Origin: DASQZT01 sp963728965
GTDB taxonomy: Bacteria > Acidobacteriota > Terriglobia > Bryobacterales > Bryobacteraceae
NCBI GenBank assembly: GCA_963728965.1
Contig: CAVSMH010000012.1
Coordinates: 248,001-312,000, forward strand
Direction: 5' to 3'
DNA length: 64,000 bases
Part shown: positions 52,701 through 62,535 of the stretch, one piece after another
Position numbering within the stretch: position 1 is the first letter of the stretch
Layout: every line of letters starts with the position of its first letter
The notes under the pieces: model-generated
What the model was told of the DNA's origin: nothing
The model's input: only the letters and a program-made list of their open reading frames with translations
Database searches by the model: none
Position numbers and translations under genes: made by a program

Positions 52701-53711
52701 GAGTTGGTGGACCAGGGGCTGGCGCAACTGGAAACGGAAGGGCAGATTCTGCGCGGCCGGTTCACGCCCGGGGGCGAGGAGACGGAATGGTGCCACCGGA
52801 GGCTGCTGGCCAGGATTCACCGGCTGACGATCGGACGCCTGCGCCGGGAGATCGAGCCGGTGACCACGGCGCAGTACCACTCGTTTTTGGACCGGTGGCA
52901 GCACCTGGCGGCGGGGACGCAGTTGCACGGCGTGGATGGGACGCTGCAGATCGTGCGCCAGTTGCAGGGAGCGGAGTTTCCGGCCGGCGCGTGGGAATCG
53001 GAAGTGCTGCCGCGGAGGATCGCGAACTACCACCCGGATTTCCTCGACCGGCTCTGCCTTTCGGGCGAGGTGAGCTGGGGCCGCGTCTCGCCGGGCACGG
53101 GGAACAGCCGGGTGCGGCCGACGCGGGCGGCGCCGCTGACGGTATTCCTGCGGGAAGATGCGGCATGGCTGCTGGCGGCAGCGGAGGCGTGGCCGGCGGA
53201 GGTTTTGTCGGAGGCGGCGCGCGCGGTGATGGGTGCGCTCGAATCGCGAGGCGCTTCGTTTTTCGCCGACCTGGCGCGAGATACGCACCTCAGGGCGGCC
53301 GAGGTGGACGAGGCGCTGTGGGAACTGGTGACGGCGGGGCTGGTGACGGCGGACGGGTTCGAGAATCTGCGCGCATTGCTCGATCCCAAGCGGCGCGCGT
53401 CGCGTCCGCGGCACGCGCCCGGACGGTGGGCATTGCTGCGCCACAGGCCGGCGGCGGCGGATGGCCAGACGGAAGCCTTCGGGCGGCAGTTGCTGCTGCG
53501 TTGGGGCGTGGTGTTCCGGGACGTGGCGGCGCGCGAACCGGTGGCACCCGCGTGGCGCGATCTGCTGGTGGCGCTGCGCCGCATGGAATCGCGCGGCGAG
53601 GTCCGCGGCGGCCGGTTTGTCGCGGCGTTCCAGGGCGAACAGTTCGCTTCACCGGAGGCGCTCGATTTGCTGCGGACGGTGCGGCGCACGGCGGTTGCGC
53701 TGGCCGGATAG
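49743..53711 (+). CDS. lhr: Lhr-family large ATP-dependent helicase
   Basis: 1322 residues from GTG 49743, giving the typical start LSGFDPLIEAWFAARFG; ATG 49644 is possible but adds unrelated residues. Walker A in APTGSGKT (41-48), DEIH box at 166-169, motif III SATVKPL, and motifs V-VI in LELGIDIGTVDLV and QRVGRSGHW. Downstream are the winged-helix and beta-barrel Lhr-core parts, then a long C-terminal extension of repeated winged-helix-like segments as in full Lhr. Lhr is a 3'-5' DNA/RNA-DNA helicase in repair. TACAAT at 49728-49733 lies 9 bp before the GTG. Confidence 0.88.
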   Translation: MLSGFDPLIEAWFAARFGKATEPQERGWPLIQEGRDVLIAAPTGSGKTFAAFLVCIDRLVRVARTGALPDRTEVVYVSPLKALSNDIHKNLEVPLAEIGALAAAGGVALAPIRTALRTGDTPQREREQMIRQRPHILVTTPESLYILLTAARPREMLASVRTVIVDEIHAVADDKRGSHLALSLARLDRLVEQGGLERPRRIGLSATVKPLDGVAEFLSDGAAVVNVGHRRTMDLAVEVPRDELGPVASNEMWGEIYDRLAELIRENRTTLVFVNTRRLSERVAHHLGERLGGEAVLPHHGSLSRALRLEAERRLKSGQLRAVVATASLELGIDIGTVDLVCQIGSPRSIAVALQRVGRSGHWVGALPKGRLFATTRDELVECAALVRSIRAGELDALEIPRNARDILAQQMVAACAAEEFGEDELFALARRAMPYRTLERSEFDSVLAVLSEGIATARGRSGAYLHRDAVNRRVRGRRGARLTAITSGGAIPETAQYLVVAEPEGATVGTLDEDFAVESMAGDVFLLGTTSWRILRVEAGRVRVEDARGAAPTIPFWRGEAPGRTRELSAEVARLREEVHRAKTCPPECGLERRGAEQLVEYILAGCAALGAVPTGNQLVAERFFDEGGGMQLVIHAPFGARLNRAWGLALRKRFCRSFNFELQAAATDNGILISLGEQHSFPLEIVFEFLRAATVKEVLTQAMLPAPMFGARWRWNATRALAVRRYAGGRKVPPPIQRMRADDLMAAVFPDQAACPENLSGDIRIPDHPLVQETIENCLYEAMDLTGLEAVLEAIAGGQIRTLAIDTPEPSPFSHEILNANPYAYLDDAPLEERRARMVQMRRTLPSDYGDGAAQLDAEAIRRVAEEAWPPMRDADELHEALVSLVVLPGVADAAGLLGQLAADRRAGTLAVDGREFWIAAERLELVRRVYGEAKIDAGLAAPSSARGIPDSPERCAAEILRGWFECSGPRTAAGLAGDLAMARELVDQGLAQLETEGQILRGRFTPGGEETEWCHRRLLARIHRLTIGRLRREIEPVTTAQYHSFLDRWQHLAAGTQLHGVDGTLQIVRQLQGAEFPAGAWESEVLPRRIANYHPDFLDRLCLSGEVSWGRVSPGTGNSRVRPTRAAPLTVFLREDAAWLLAAAEAWPAEVLSEAARAVMGALESRGASFFADLARDTHLRAAEVDEALWELVTAGLVTADGFENLRALLDPKRRASRPRHAPGRWALLRHRPAAADGQTEAFGRQLLLRWGVVFRDVAAREPVAPAWRDLLVALRRMESRGEVRGGRFVAAFQGEQFASPEALDLLRTVRRTAVALAG

Positions 53712-53742
53712 AGGCCCTGGGCAGGGGGCGAGCCGCACGGAC

Positions 53743-53935
53743 ATGAAGCGTATTGACGATTTCCGCCAGCGCCAGCCGGGCGATGGCACGCCGGTGAGCC
53801 GTCAGACCACCGCGTGGTTGGGCTACGACGACCGCAACCTCTACGCCGTTTTCGCGTGCGACTCCGCCGGGCGAGATCCGGGCGCGGCTTGCCAAGCGCG
53901 AAGACATCATGAGCGATGACCTGGTGGTTCGCTAT
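53743..53935 (+). pseudogene. N-terminal fragment of a DUF5916 / CBM9-type outer-membrane protein, frameshifted
   Basis: Reads RIDDFRQRQPGDGTPVSRQT then WLGYDDRNLYAVFACDS, the start of the carbohydrate-binding family 9 domain found in DUF5916 proteins. After ACDSAG the frame must shift by one base (an extra G near 53870) to continue as EIRARLAKREDIMSDDLVV, the expected next segment. Signal peptide and everything after VV are missing. The C-terminal piece of such a gene lies at 56010-56873, so the two are probably halves of one destroyed gene. Confidence 0.75.
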
Positions 53936-54248
53936 GACCGCGGATCGAGTCCTCAAATGCGCCGCACCGAACTCCCGAAGGAGGATGCTCCCAGCCACTT
54001 GGGCCAAGTCGCTGAAACCGGGATTGCTCCCGCCGTGCGGATCTCGCCCGCCGGCGTAATGAGGTTTAACCTCGGACGTCGGTCCACGGTTTTTGTATTC
54101 CCATCACAACTCCGGCCGTGTTCTTGCGTTCTTGGCGCCTCTGCGGCTTGGCGAGAGACTGATTGATGCCGCGCCGCGACATACCTTGTCGGTTTGAGGT
54201 CGAAGACCTCGCTAGGAGGAGGCCTGGCGCCCGCTTAATCCAAGGGGC
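53936..54248. other. Non-coding stretch
   Basis: About 310 bp between the DUF5916 fragment and a gene remnant. No convincing coding, tRNA or structured RNA signal was seen; short open frames here lack recognisable family features. Confidence 0.5.
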
Positions 54249-54434
54249 TTATTCTTTGCCGGTGTAAAACCCGATGCGGCGGCGGGGCTGTTCTGCTGCC
54301 GCCGGCTTTGGCGCCGCAATGAGCTTTCGAAGCGCTTCGAACAGAGCGACTTCCGCCACGGTTGTGGCAAAACTGGGCAGAATGCGGGCGAGTGTGAAAA
54401 TACGTGTCGTAAAGGGCTGCAGACACTCTCTACT
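54249..54434 (-). pseudogene. C-terminal remnant of an unrecognised gene, cut by a MITE
   Basis: An open minus-strand frame without start codon, ending at a TAA (54251-54249). It encodes ATTVAEVALFEALRKLIAAP and then PAAAEQPRRRIGFYTGKE. The helix-rich segment plus basic tail look like a genuine protein end. Its upstream limit coincides with the left end of the 143-bp MITE-like element at 54431, suggesting truncation there. Family not recognised. Confidence 0.45.
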
Positions 54435-54573
54435 AGCAGGCTGCTGAAAAAGTCCCCGGACTACTTAGAATGGCACTTACCAACAGCCGCAAACTGTTGA
54501 TTCTACGTTTGACGGAGCGAGACATTGGGTGCTTTCGGGCATCGAAATACCCTTTTTCAGCAACCTGCTAGTA
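54431..54573. mobile_element. 143-bp MITE-like element
   Basis: Terminal inverted repeats of 22 bp, 21 matching: left TACTAGCAGGCTGCTGAAAAAG (written in two parts TACTAGCAGG and CTGCTGAAAAAG), right end its complement with one T/C change. The interior (99 bp) has no reading frame. Such a short, non-coding unit with long terminal repeats fits a miniature element moved in trans; no matching full-length transposon is in the window. A promoter begins 2 bp after its right end. Confidence 0.75.
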
Positions 54574-54574
54574 C

Positions 54575-54603
54575 TTGAAATACCAAAACCTTCGGCGTAC
54601 ATT
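54575..54603 (+). promoter_or_regulatory. Promoter at the MITE edge
   Basis: TTGAAA (54575-54580), 17-bp spacer, TACATT (54598-54603), starting 2 bp after the MITE right repeat and 22 bp before the next start codon, which has a GGAGG ribosome binding site at 54613-54617. Confidence 0.5.
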
Positions 54604-54624
54604 ATCTCTGGTGGAGGATTCTTT

Positions 54625-54945
54625 ATGGCTGATTACACCAAGCGGAACACCTCCGTTGCATAGCGGGTGCTCCTGACTATTTGGCTTGTATTAGTAATGT
54701 TCCTCAGTGCCTCTTTGACAGCGCATGCGTGCGACTATATTGCCGACCAGCAGGGACTATTAGTCCCCCCGTCGGATTGCATATTTGCCCCGGAATGTTT
54801 CTGGAGCGGCGGTGCCGGATCTCCGGGGGTCTGCGAGTTTGATTTTTGCGAAACCAACCCGTGTTTTTACGGATATATTACATACTGCATAAATAGCCAA
54901 TTCTGCGGTGACTATCCGGCCTGTTGGAACCGCGGTTGTGCTTAA
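54625..54945 (+). pseudogene. Cys-rich small secreted protein gene with in-frame TAG
   Basis: ATG 54625 follows GTGGAGGATT at good spacing. The frame reads 12 codons, a TAG at 54661, then continues without shift for 94 codons. Ignoring the TAG, the product is a textbook secreted peptide: basic N-region, hydrophobic core (TIWLVLVMFLSASLTAHA), and a mature part of about 73 residues with ten cysteines (SDC, PEC, VCEFDFC, NPCF, YC, FC, AC, GC). GTG 54667 could serve as restart and would still give a signal peptide, so the gene may not be dead. No family recognised. DNA is clearly AT-richer than the surroundings. Followed 39 nt later by another secreted-protein gene. Confidence 0.6.
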
Positions 54946-54984
54946 CGTCGCGTTTATCACAAGGCAAAGTAAAGGAGGAATGCT

Positions 54985-55752
54985 ATGAAGATACGCCAAG
55001 CGATTTTGGTTGCAGCGCTGACGCTGATAGTAGCTGCCGGAACTTCATTGATTACTTGGCGATTGCACGCACAGACCCAGACGGCAGCATTCGTCGCTCT
55101 GCGCCGCGAGACTATCTACAAGATCCCCAGCAACGAGCCATATATCGTCCAGAACTCGGAATTCTCGCGAAAGACCGACGGTAGTGAAGTGGCCATCCGC
55201 ACCAATGTCCTGCCAAGCGGCGAAGTTACAGCTCACAAAATAATAGTTGATGCCGCCACAAGAACACGGAGTGTTGTAGATACTGCAACCGAATCTGTAA
55301 CCACATATGCTTCTTCCGAGTACGTGTCAGGCGTACTTCAACAACTGTCGGCGTGCACGGCTGACGCTTCAGCCCAGCGTAGCGACAATATTCTTGGGTA
55401 TGAAACTCTTAAGACTCTGAAAGAAAGTTCTCTACCCCACAATGGTCACAAAATAAAGGTTGAGAAATGGGTAGCACCGACATTAGGGTGTTTTGCGTTG
55501 CGACAGAAGACTTACTTGGTAGATTCGCATGGAATGGAGGCACTATCGAATTATGTTGAAGTGCTGAGTGTAAAGGAGGGTGATCCACCCATCTCGAACT
55601 TTGCCATTCCCACGACATTTACTGAGCGCTCTCCGTCGGCCGTCATGACGGAATTCGCTCGCAGACACCCCGACGCCGCGGACAGTCTTAATGCTCCGTC
55701 TACTCACCTAGAAAAACGAGATGAAGCATATTATCTGCAACAAAAAAGATAG
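54985..55752 (+). CDS. Exported protein of unknown function
   Basis: 255 residues; very strong AAAGGAGGA site seven bases before ATG 54985. Signal peptide or anchor (QAILVAALTLIVAAGTSLITW). The mature protein is hydrophilic with no recognised domain; visible features are two cysteines (SACTAD, LGCFAL), the segments KTYLVDSHGMEALSNYVEVL and HNGHKIKVEKWVAPTLGCF, and a Lys-rich end. Low-GC codon use like the Cys-rich gene before it; the two probably form one transcription unit. It might process, bind or display that peptide, but nothing in the sequence proves it. Confidence 0.75.
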   Translation: MKIRQAILVAALTLIVAAGTSLITWRLHAQTQTAAFVALRRETIYKIPSNEPYIVQNSEFSRKTDGSEVAIRTNVLPSGEVTAHKIIVDAATRTRSVVDTATESVTTYASSEYVSGVLQQLSACTADASAQRSDNILGYETLKTLKESSLPHNGHKIKVEKWVAPTLGCFALRQKTYLVDSHGMEALSNYVEVLSVKEGDPPISNFAIPTTFTERSPSAVMTEFARRHPDAADSLNAPSTHLEKRDEAYYLQQKR

Positions 55753-55861
55753 TTGGGCGAATCTTACTCGGCACTCCGATAACGCAATACGGCCTTCCGG
55801 TTGGCAGGTTTCCAGCACATTTGGAACAGCTCTTAAGTGATTCGTCCAAAGTTGCTCACAC

Positions 55862-56005
55862 GTGTCGGCCACCAAGCCGAAGGTTGCCTCGGACGCTGGG
55901 TTCCTGCGCGGCCAGGACCGCGGCAAGCGCTTCTGGGAATTCTTCACGGCCAACATCCGCAACCGGAACACCCGGAAGGCCTACTTCGTGGTCGTCGCGC
56001 TGGTG
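55862..56005 (+). pseudogene. 5' stub of a tyrosine recombinase/integrase
   Basis: From GTG 55862 the frame reads RGKRFWEFFTANIRNRNTRK then AYFVVVAL, matching the start of the SAM-like N-terminal (core-binding) domain of phage-type integrases. Homology stops near 56005, where sequence of the DUF5916 C-terminus begins. The catalytic domain is missing, so it is inactive. It marks one junction of the material inserted into the DUF5916 gene. Confidence 0.6.
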
Positions 56006-56009
56006 GATT

Positions 56010-56873
56010 TATCATTTGCAGTACACGGACCGCTCGGAGGGGTTCCATACCGATCTCGGTTTCGTGCCGCGGGTCAACATCCGGCAGGTGGAGCAGTTCG
56101 CGTGGCGGCGGTTTCACCCCAAAAGCAAGGTCGTGCTGTCGTGGGGTCCGAACCTGTACACCAACGTGGATTGGGACCATCGCGGGGTGCAGCAGGACTG
56201 GCGGGTGAGTCCGGGATTCAATGCGGAACTGGCCCGATCCACGTTCTTTGGCGGCAACCACGCTGAGATGTTCGAGCGCTTCGGCGGCATCAACTTCCGA
56301 AAAACGGACACGTCTTTCGGCGGCCACTCCGAGTATTTCAAGAGAGTGACGCTGGATGGCGGGTACTCGTGGGGAACGCGAATCAACTATTCCGCGCCGG
56401 AGGGGCTGGCGGCATTCCGGGGCAACGGGCGGGAGGCGCAGGCGTCCATCACGATCCGGCCCATGGCGCGCCTCAAGCTGGACGAGATTTATTACCTGAC
56501 GACGCTGCGGACGCGTCCCGATTCGTTCGCGGTGAATTCGCGGCCGACCACCGTGTTTGTGGACCACCTGGCGCGCTCGCGGGTGAATTATCAGTTTACG
56601 CGGGCGCTCTCGCTGCGCTTGATTCTGGACGACAGCGGAGCGCTGCCCAATCCGGCGCTGGCCGGGATCGACCGGCAGAAACGCATCACGGGCGACGTGT
56701 TGCTGACCTACCTGATCCACCCCGGAACGGCCTTCTACGTGGGGTACACGGACCGCCTGGAGAACCTGGCGCTGCTGCCGGGCGCTCCGCCGGCGGTGGG
56801 GCGGATCGGGTATCCCGCGACGACCACGGGACGGCAGTTCTTCGCGAAGGTCAGTTACCTGTTGCGGTTCTGA
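56010..56873 (+). pseudogene. C-terminal fragment of a DUF5916 outer-membrane protein
   Basis: About 287 codons, reading QYTDRSEGFHTDLGFVPRVN onward: DUF5916-type beta-barrel strands (FHPKSKVVLSWGPNLYTNVD, GGHSEYFKRVTLDGGYSWGT, FYVGYTDRLENLAL) and the C-terminal aromatic end FFAKVSYLLRF. The N-terminal CBM9-like part is about 2 kb away at 53743 and frameshifted. A methionine-initiated reading from 55821 runs through unrelated sequence first. Not expected to be functional. It converges with nuoN, 2 bp away. Confidence 0.75.
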
Positions 56874-56875
56874 AG

Positions 56876-58336
56876 TTATTTCATGAACGAAGCCGAACGG
56901 TCGGCGAAATTCAGCACCCAGGTGGGGAAGATGCCGAGGAGCAGGGTGCCGAACGCGGGGAGAATCAGGGCCAGTCGCAGGCCCGCAGAGAGGGGCTCCA
57001 CCTGGAGGGTGGCTTCCCCGGGCTCGTGCATGTACATCATGACCATGACGCGGAGGTAGTAGAACGCCGCCACCGCGCTGCTGAGCAGGCCCAGCACGGT
57101 GAGCCAGACCAGGTCGGACTCGAGCGCCGCTTTGAAGATGTAGAACTTGCCGAAGAAGCCGCCGGTGAGCGGCACGCCGATCAGGGAGAGCATGAAGATG
57201 GACAGCATGGCGGCGGTGAGAGGCTGTTTTTCGGCGAGTCCGGCGAGATCGTCGATGTTCACGTAGCGCTCGCCCTTGCCCGAGATATGGCTGACCACGG
57301 CGAAAGCGCCGACGTTCATGAAGGCATAGGCCGCAAGATAGAACATGGCCGCGGCGGTGCCCACGTCGGAGCGTGCGTCGAGCGCGACCAGGACGTAGCC
57401 CGCGTGGGCGACCGAACTGTAGGCGAGCATGCGCTTGACGTTCGATTGCAGCAGCGCGGCGAAGTTCCCGATGATCATCGAAAGCAGGGCGGAGATCCAC
57501 ACCAGCGGCCCCCAGCCGCTGCCGATGGGTTCGAAGGCGGTCATGAAGATGCGCAGAAAGACGGCAAACGCGGCGGCCTTGGGCCCGGCGGAGAGGAATG
57601 CGGAGATGGGCGTGGGCGCGCCCTGGTACACGTCGGGCGCCCAAATCTGAAAGGGCGCGGCCGAGACTTTGAAGCCGAGCCCGACGAACATCATGGCGGC
57701 GGCCAGCGCCACAAACACGGGCGACGGAGGATTCGGTCCGGTCAGCGCGGTGCGCACGGCGGTGAGATTGATGCTCTGGGCCGTGCCGTAGATCAGTGCC
57801 ACGCCATAGAGGAAGAAGGCGGTGGCGAACGAGCCCAACAGGAAGTACTTGAGGGCGGCTTCGCTGGCGCGCTTGTCGTCGCGAAGATAGCCCGCCAGGA
57901 TGTAGCTGGAGATGGAGGAAATCTCCAGGCCGATGAAGACCATGATGAGGTCGTTCGAAGCGGCCATGAGGGACTGGCCGGCGAGGGAGAACAGCAGCAG
58001 GGAATGATACTCGCCGGTCGCGGCGTCCTGGCGGCGGAGGAAGCGGTAGGAGGGGAGCACGGTGAGGATCCCGACAACCAGGACCAACACCCGGAAAAAC
58101 GTAGCGAAGCCGTCCACGACCAGCATGCCGCTGAAGGCGGGACCGGGGTCGGAAGCGGCGTAGACGGCGGCCGCGATGGCGGCCAGCAAGGTGAGGAGGC
58201 TGAGATGACCGAACAGGTTGGACGAGCGGCGGCGGACGAGCGGGTTGATGACCATCAGGGCCGTGCCCATGACGGTCAGGATGATCTCGGGAAGGATGCG
58301 GAGGAGGTCGGAGGCGCTCGCCACGCTAACGGGCAT
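56876..58336 (-). CDS. nuoN: NADH-quinone oxidoreductase subunit N
   Basis: 486 residues, about 14 membrane helices. Antiporter-like proton-channel subunit; conserved Lys/Glu-bearing helices are visible (FIGLEISSISSYILAGYLRDD with the key Glu, KVSAAPFQIWAPDVYQGAPT with Lys, MLAYSSVAHAGYVL). Last gene of the nuo run; starts 11 nt inside the nuoM end. Confidence 0.92.
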   Translation of the reverse strand: MPVSVASASDLLRILPEIILTVMGTALMVINPLVRRRSSNLFGHLSLLTLLAAIAAAVYAASDPGPAFSGMLVVDGFATFFRVLVLVVGILTVLPSYRFLRRQDAATGEYHSLLLFSLAGQSLMAASNDLIMVFIGLEISSISSYILAGYLRDDKRASEAALKYFLLGSFATAFFLYGVALIYGTAQSINLTAVRTALTGPNPPSPVFVALAAAMMFVGLGFKVSAAPFQIWAPDVYQGAPTPISAFLSAGPKAAAFAVFLRIFMTAFEPIGSGWGPLVWISALLSMIIGNFAALLQSNVKRMLAYSSVAHAGYVLVALDARSDVGTAAAMFYLAAYAFMNVGAFAVVSHISGKGERYVNIDDLAGLAEKQPLTAAMLSIFMLSLIGVPLTGGFFGKFYIFKAALESDLVWLTVLGLLSSAVAAFYYLRVMVMMYMHEPGEATLQVEPLSAGLRLALILPAFGTLLLGIFPTWVLNFADRSASFMK

Positions 58337-59881
58337 CGGCGGCCTCCCATCGCACCGCGGGGCGGACCGCGGCCGGCCCCCGGGGCAGCACCTGCACGCG
58401 GAAGGGCACGTTCACCTGGGTCTGATCGAGCACCTGGGCGGTGACCTTGCCCACCGGCGGCAGAAAACTCTGCGAATAGACGCCCATCCACACCATCATG
58501 GCGATCAGCGGAACGATGGCCGCCCATTCGCGGCGGTCGAGATCGAACACATGCGAACGGACTTCCGGATTCACCTCGCCATAGAAGACGCGCTGGTAGA
58601 GCCAGAGCATGTAGCAGGCGGAGAGGATCACCCCGATGGCGGCCCAGACGGTCCAGGTGTAATTGGCCATGGCGGTTCCCTGGAGGACGAGGAATTCGCC
58701 GACGAAGTTATTCAGTGTCGGCAGGCCGATGCTGGCGAGGGTGGTGATCAGGAAAGCGGTGGCGAGCCACGGCGCGGCGGTGGCCACGCCGCCATAGTCG
58801 CCGATGGCGAGCGAGTGGCGCCGTTCGTAGAGCAGGCCCACGATCGCGAACAGCGCGCCGGTCGAAATGCCGTGGTTGAGCATCTGGTACACCGCGCCAT
58901 CGAGCCCCATCTGGGTGAACGAGAAGATGCCCAGGACGACGAAACCCAGGTGGCTCACCGAGGAGTAGGCCACGAGTTTCTTCATGTCGGGCTGCACCAT
59001 GGCCACCAGCGCGCCGTAGAGGATGCCGATGATGGCCAGCACCGCGATCCACGGGGCGCAGGTGCGCGAGGCCGAGGGGAACAGCGGCAGGCAGAAGTGC
59101 AGGATACCGTACGTGCCCATCTTCAGCATGACGGAAGCGAGCATGACCGAGCCGGCGGTGGGCGCCTCCACGTGGGCGTCCGGCAGCCAGGTGTGCAGCG
59201 GAAAGATGGGCACCTTGATGGCGAAGGCCACGAAGAAGGCCAGGAAGAGCAGCAACTGCTCGCCGGGGGTAAACACCAGGCGTCCGCTGGCCAGCATTTG
59301 CAGAATCAGCGGGTAGCTGAAGGTCTCGGTGCGGTTGTAGAGATAGATGATGGCGGTCAGCATCAGCACCGAGCCGGCCATGGTGTAGAGGAAGAATTTC
59401 ACGGCGGCGTAGATGCGCCGGTCGTGGCCCCAGATGCCGATGAGGAAGTACATGGGCACCAGGCTGACCTCCCAGAACACGTAGAACAGGAACAGGTCCT
59501 GGGCCAGGAACACGCCGATGAGGCCGAATTCGAGGAGGAGGAGGAAGGCGTAAAACTCCTTGACGCGATGCTGGATGGAGCGCCACGAAATCAGCACGCA
59601 GACGGGCGTGAGCAGGGTCGAGAGCAGAACCAGCCACAGGCTGACGCCATTCACCGAGATGGCGAAGTGAATATCGGGCGAGGTGATCCATTGCACGTTC
59701 AGGGCGAACTGCTCGCCGCCACTCGAGCGGTCGAAGCGCAGCGCCAGGATCACCGAGATGACGAACGTCATCAGCGACGAGACCAGCGCCCAGGAACGGC
59801 TGTTGGGGGCCAGCCGCCGGGGGATCAGCAGGGCGAGGAAGAAGGCAAACAGGGGGATCGCGAGCAGATCGCCGAGCAGGT

Positions 59882-59885
<4 letters not shown>
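58326..59885 (-). CDS. nuoM: NADH-quinone oxidoreductase subunit M
   Basis: 519 residues, about 14 helices. Antiporter-like membrane subunit of complex I with FYVFWEVSLVPMYFLIGIWG (key Glu), VPIFPLHTWLPDAHVEAPTA (Lys/His neighbourhood) and KLVAYSSVSHLGFVVLGIFS. Overlaps nuoL by 4 nt at its start. The C-terminal 40 residues extend beyond the membrane part. Confidence 0.93.
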
Positions 59886-61722
<1,837 letters not shown>

Positions 61723-61723
<1 letters not shown>

Positions 61724-62031
61724 CAGTTCTTCATCGTGTCGATTTCGTCGATATTCAGGGTCGAACGGTTCTTGAATATCGTCAGGATGATGGCCAGGCC
61801 GACGGCCGCCTCGGCGGCCGCCACGACCATCACGAAGAAGCTGAACAGGTGGCCGCCAACCTGTTTGAGCTGGTAGGAAAACGTGATGAACGTCAGGTTC
61901 ACGGCGTTCAACATCAGCTCGATGGACATGAAGATGGTGATGATACTGCGCCGGAAGAGGAAGCCGGCTACACCGAGGGCGAACAGCACCGCGCTGAGCG
62001 TGAGGAACCACGAAATGGGGACTTCCGACAT
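61723..62031 (-). CDS. nuoK: NADH-quinone oxidoreductase subunit K
   Basis: 102 residues from ATG 62031, three helices with the conserved Glu residues in MSIELMLNAVNL and AAAEAAVGLAII. Tightly packed between nuoJ (2-nt gap) and nuoL (1-nt overlap). Confidence 0.92.
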
Positions 62032-62033
62032 GA

Positions 62034-62534
62034 TCAATCGACCTCCTTTCGCGCCAGGACGATGGCTCCGATAATGGCGATCAGGACCAGGATCGAGGTG
62101 ACTTCGAAGGGCAGCAGGTAGGGGCCGAAGAGGGCCAGGCCGATGGCCCGCGGCGAGCCGCCCCGGAAGCCGCCGAAGTGCACCGAGGTGTCTGGGCGGT
62201 ACATCCGCTGCACGAACCAGGCCAGCAGTCCGAGGAAGGCGATGAGCAGCGGCACGCCCAGCAACTGGACCATAAACGAGCGCCCTTTGCGGGTTTCGGC
62301 GCCGGCATTGAGCAGCATGATCACGAACACGAACAGCACCATGACGGCGCCGGCGTAGACGATCACCTGGGCGGCGGCAATGAACTCGGCGCCCAGCAGA
62401 AGGTAGAGGACCGCGAGCGACCCCATGACCCCGACCAGCGAGATCGCGCTGGAGATGGGATGCGTCTGGACGACCACGTTGATGGCACAAACCACCGCGA
62501 TCAGGGCGAAGACCAGAAAAATGATGACGTCCAT
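62034..62534 (-). CDS. nuoJ: NADH-quinone oxidoreductase subunit J
   Basis: 166 residues, five helices. LYLLLGAEFIAAAQVIVYAG and VMVLFVFVIML are the conserved pi-bulge helix region. One base separates it from nuoH; normally nuoI would lie between them. Confidence 0.92.
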   Translation of the reverse strand: MDVIIFLVFALIAVVCAINVVVQTHPISSAISLVGVMGSLAVLYLLLGAEFIAAAQVIVYAGAVMVLFVFVIMLLNAGAETRKGRSFMVQLLGVPLLIAFLGLLAWFVQRMYRPDTSVHFGGFRGGSPRAIGLALFGPYLLPFEVTSILVLIAIIGAIVLARKEVD

Positions 62535-62535
62535 G

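Noticed and set aside
53909..54166. 85-codon plus-strand frame as a separate gene
   Set aside because: Its first codons are the frameshifted continuation of the DUF5916 fragment and the rest has no coding character.
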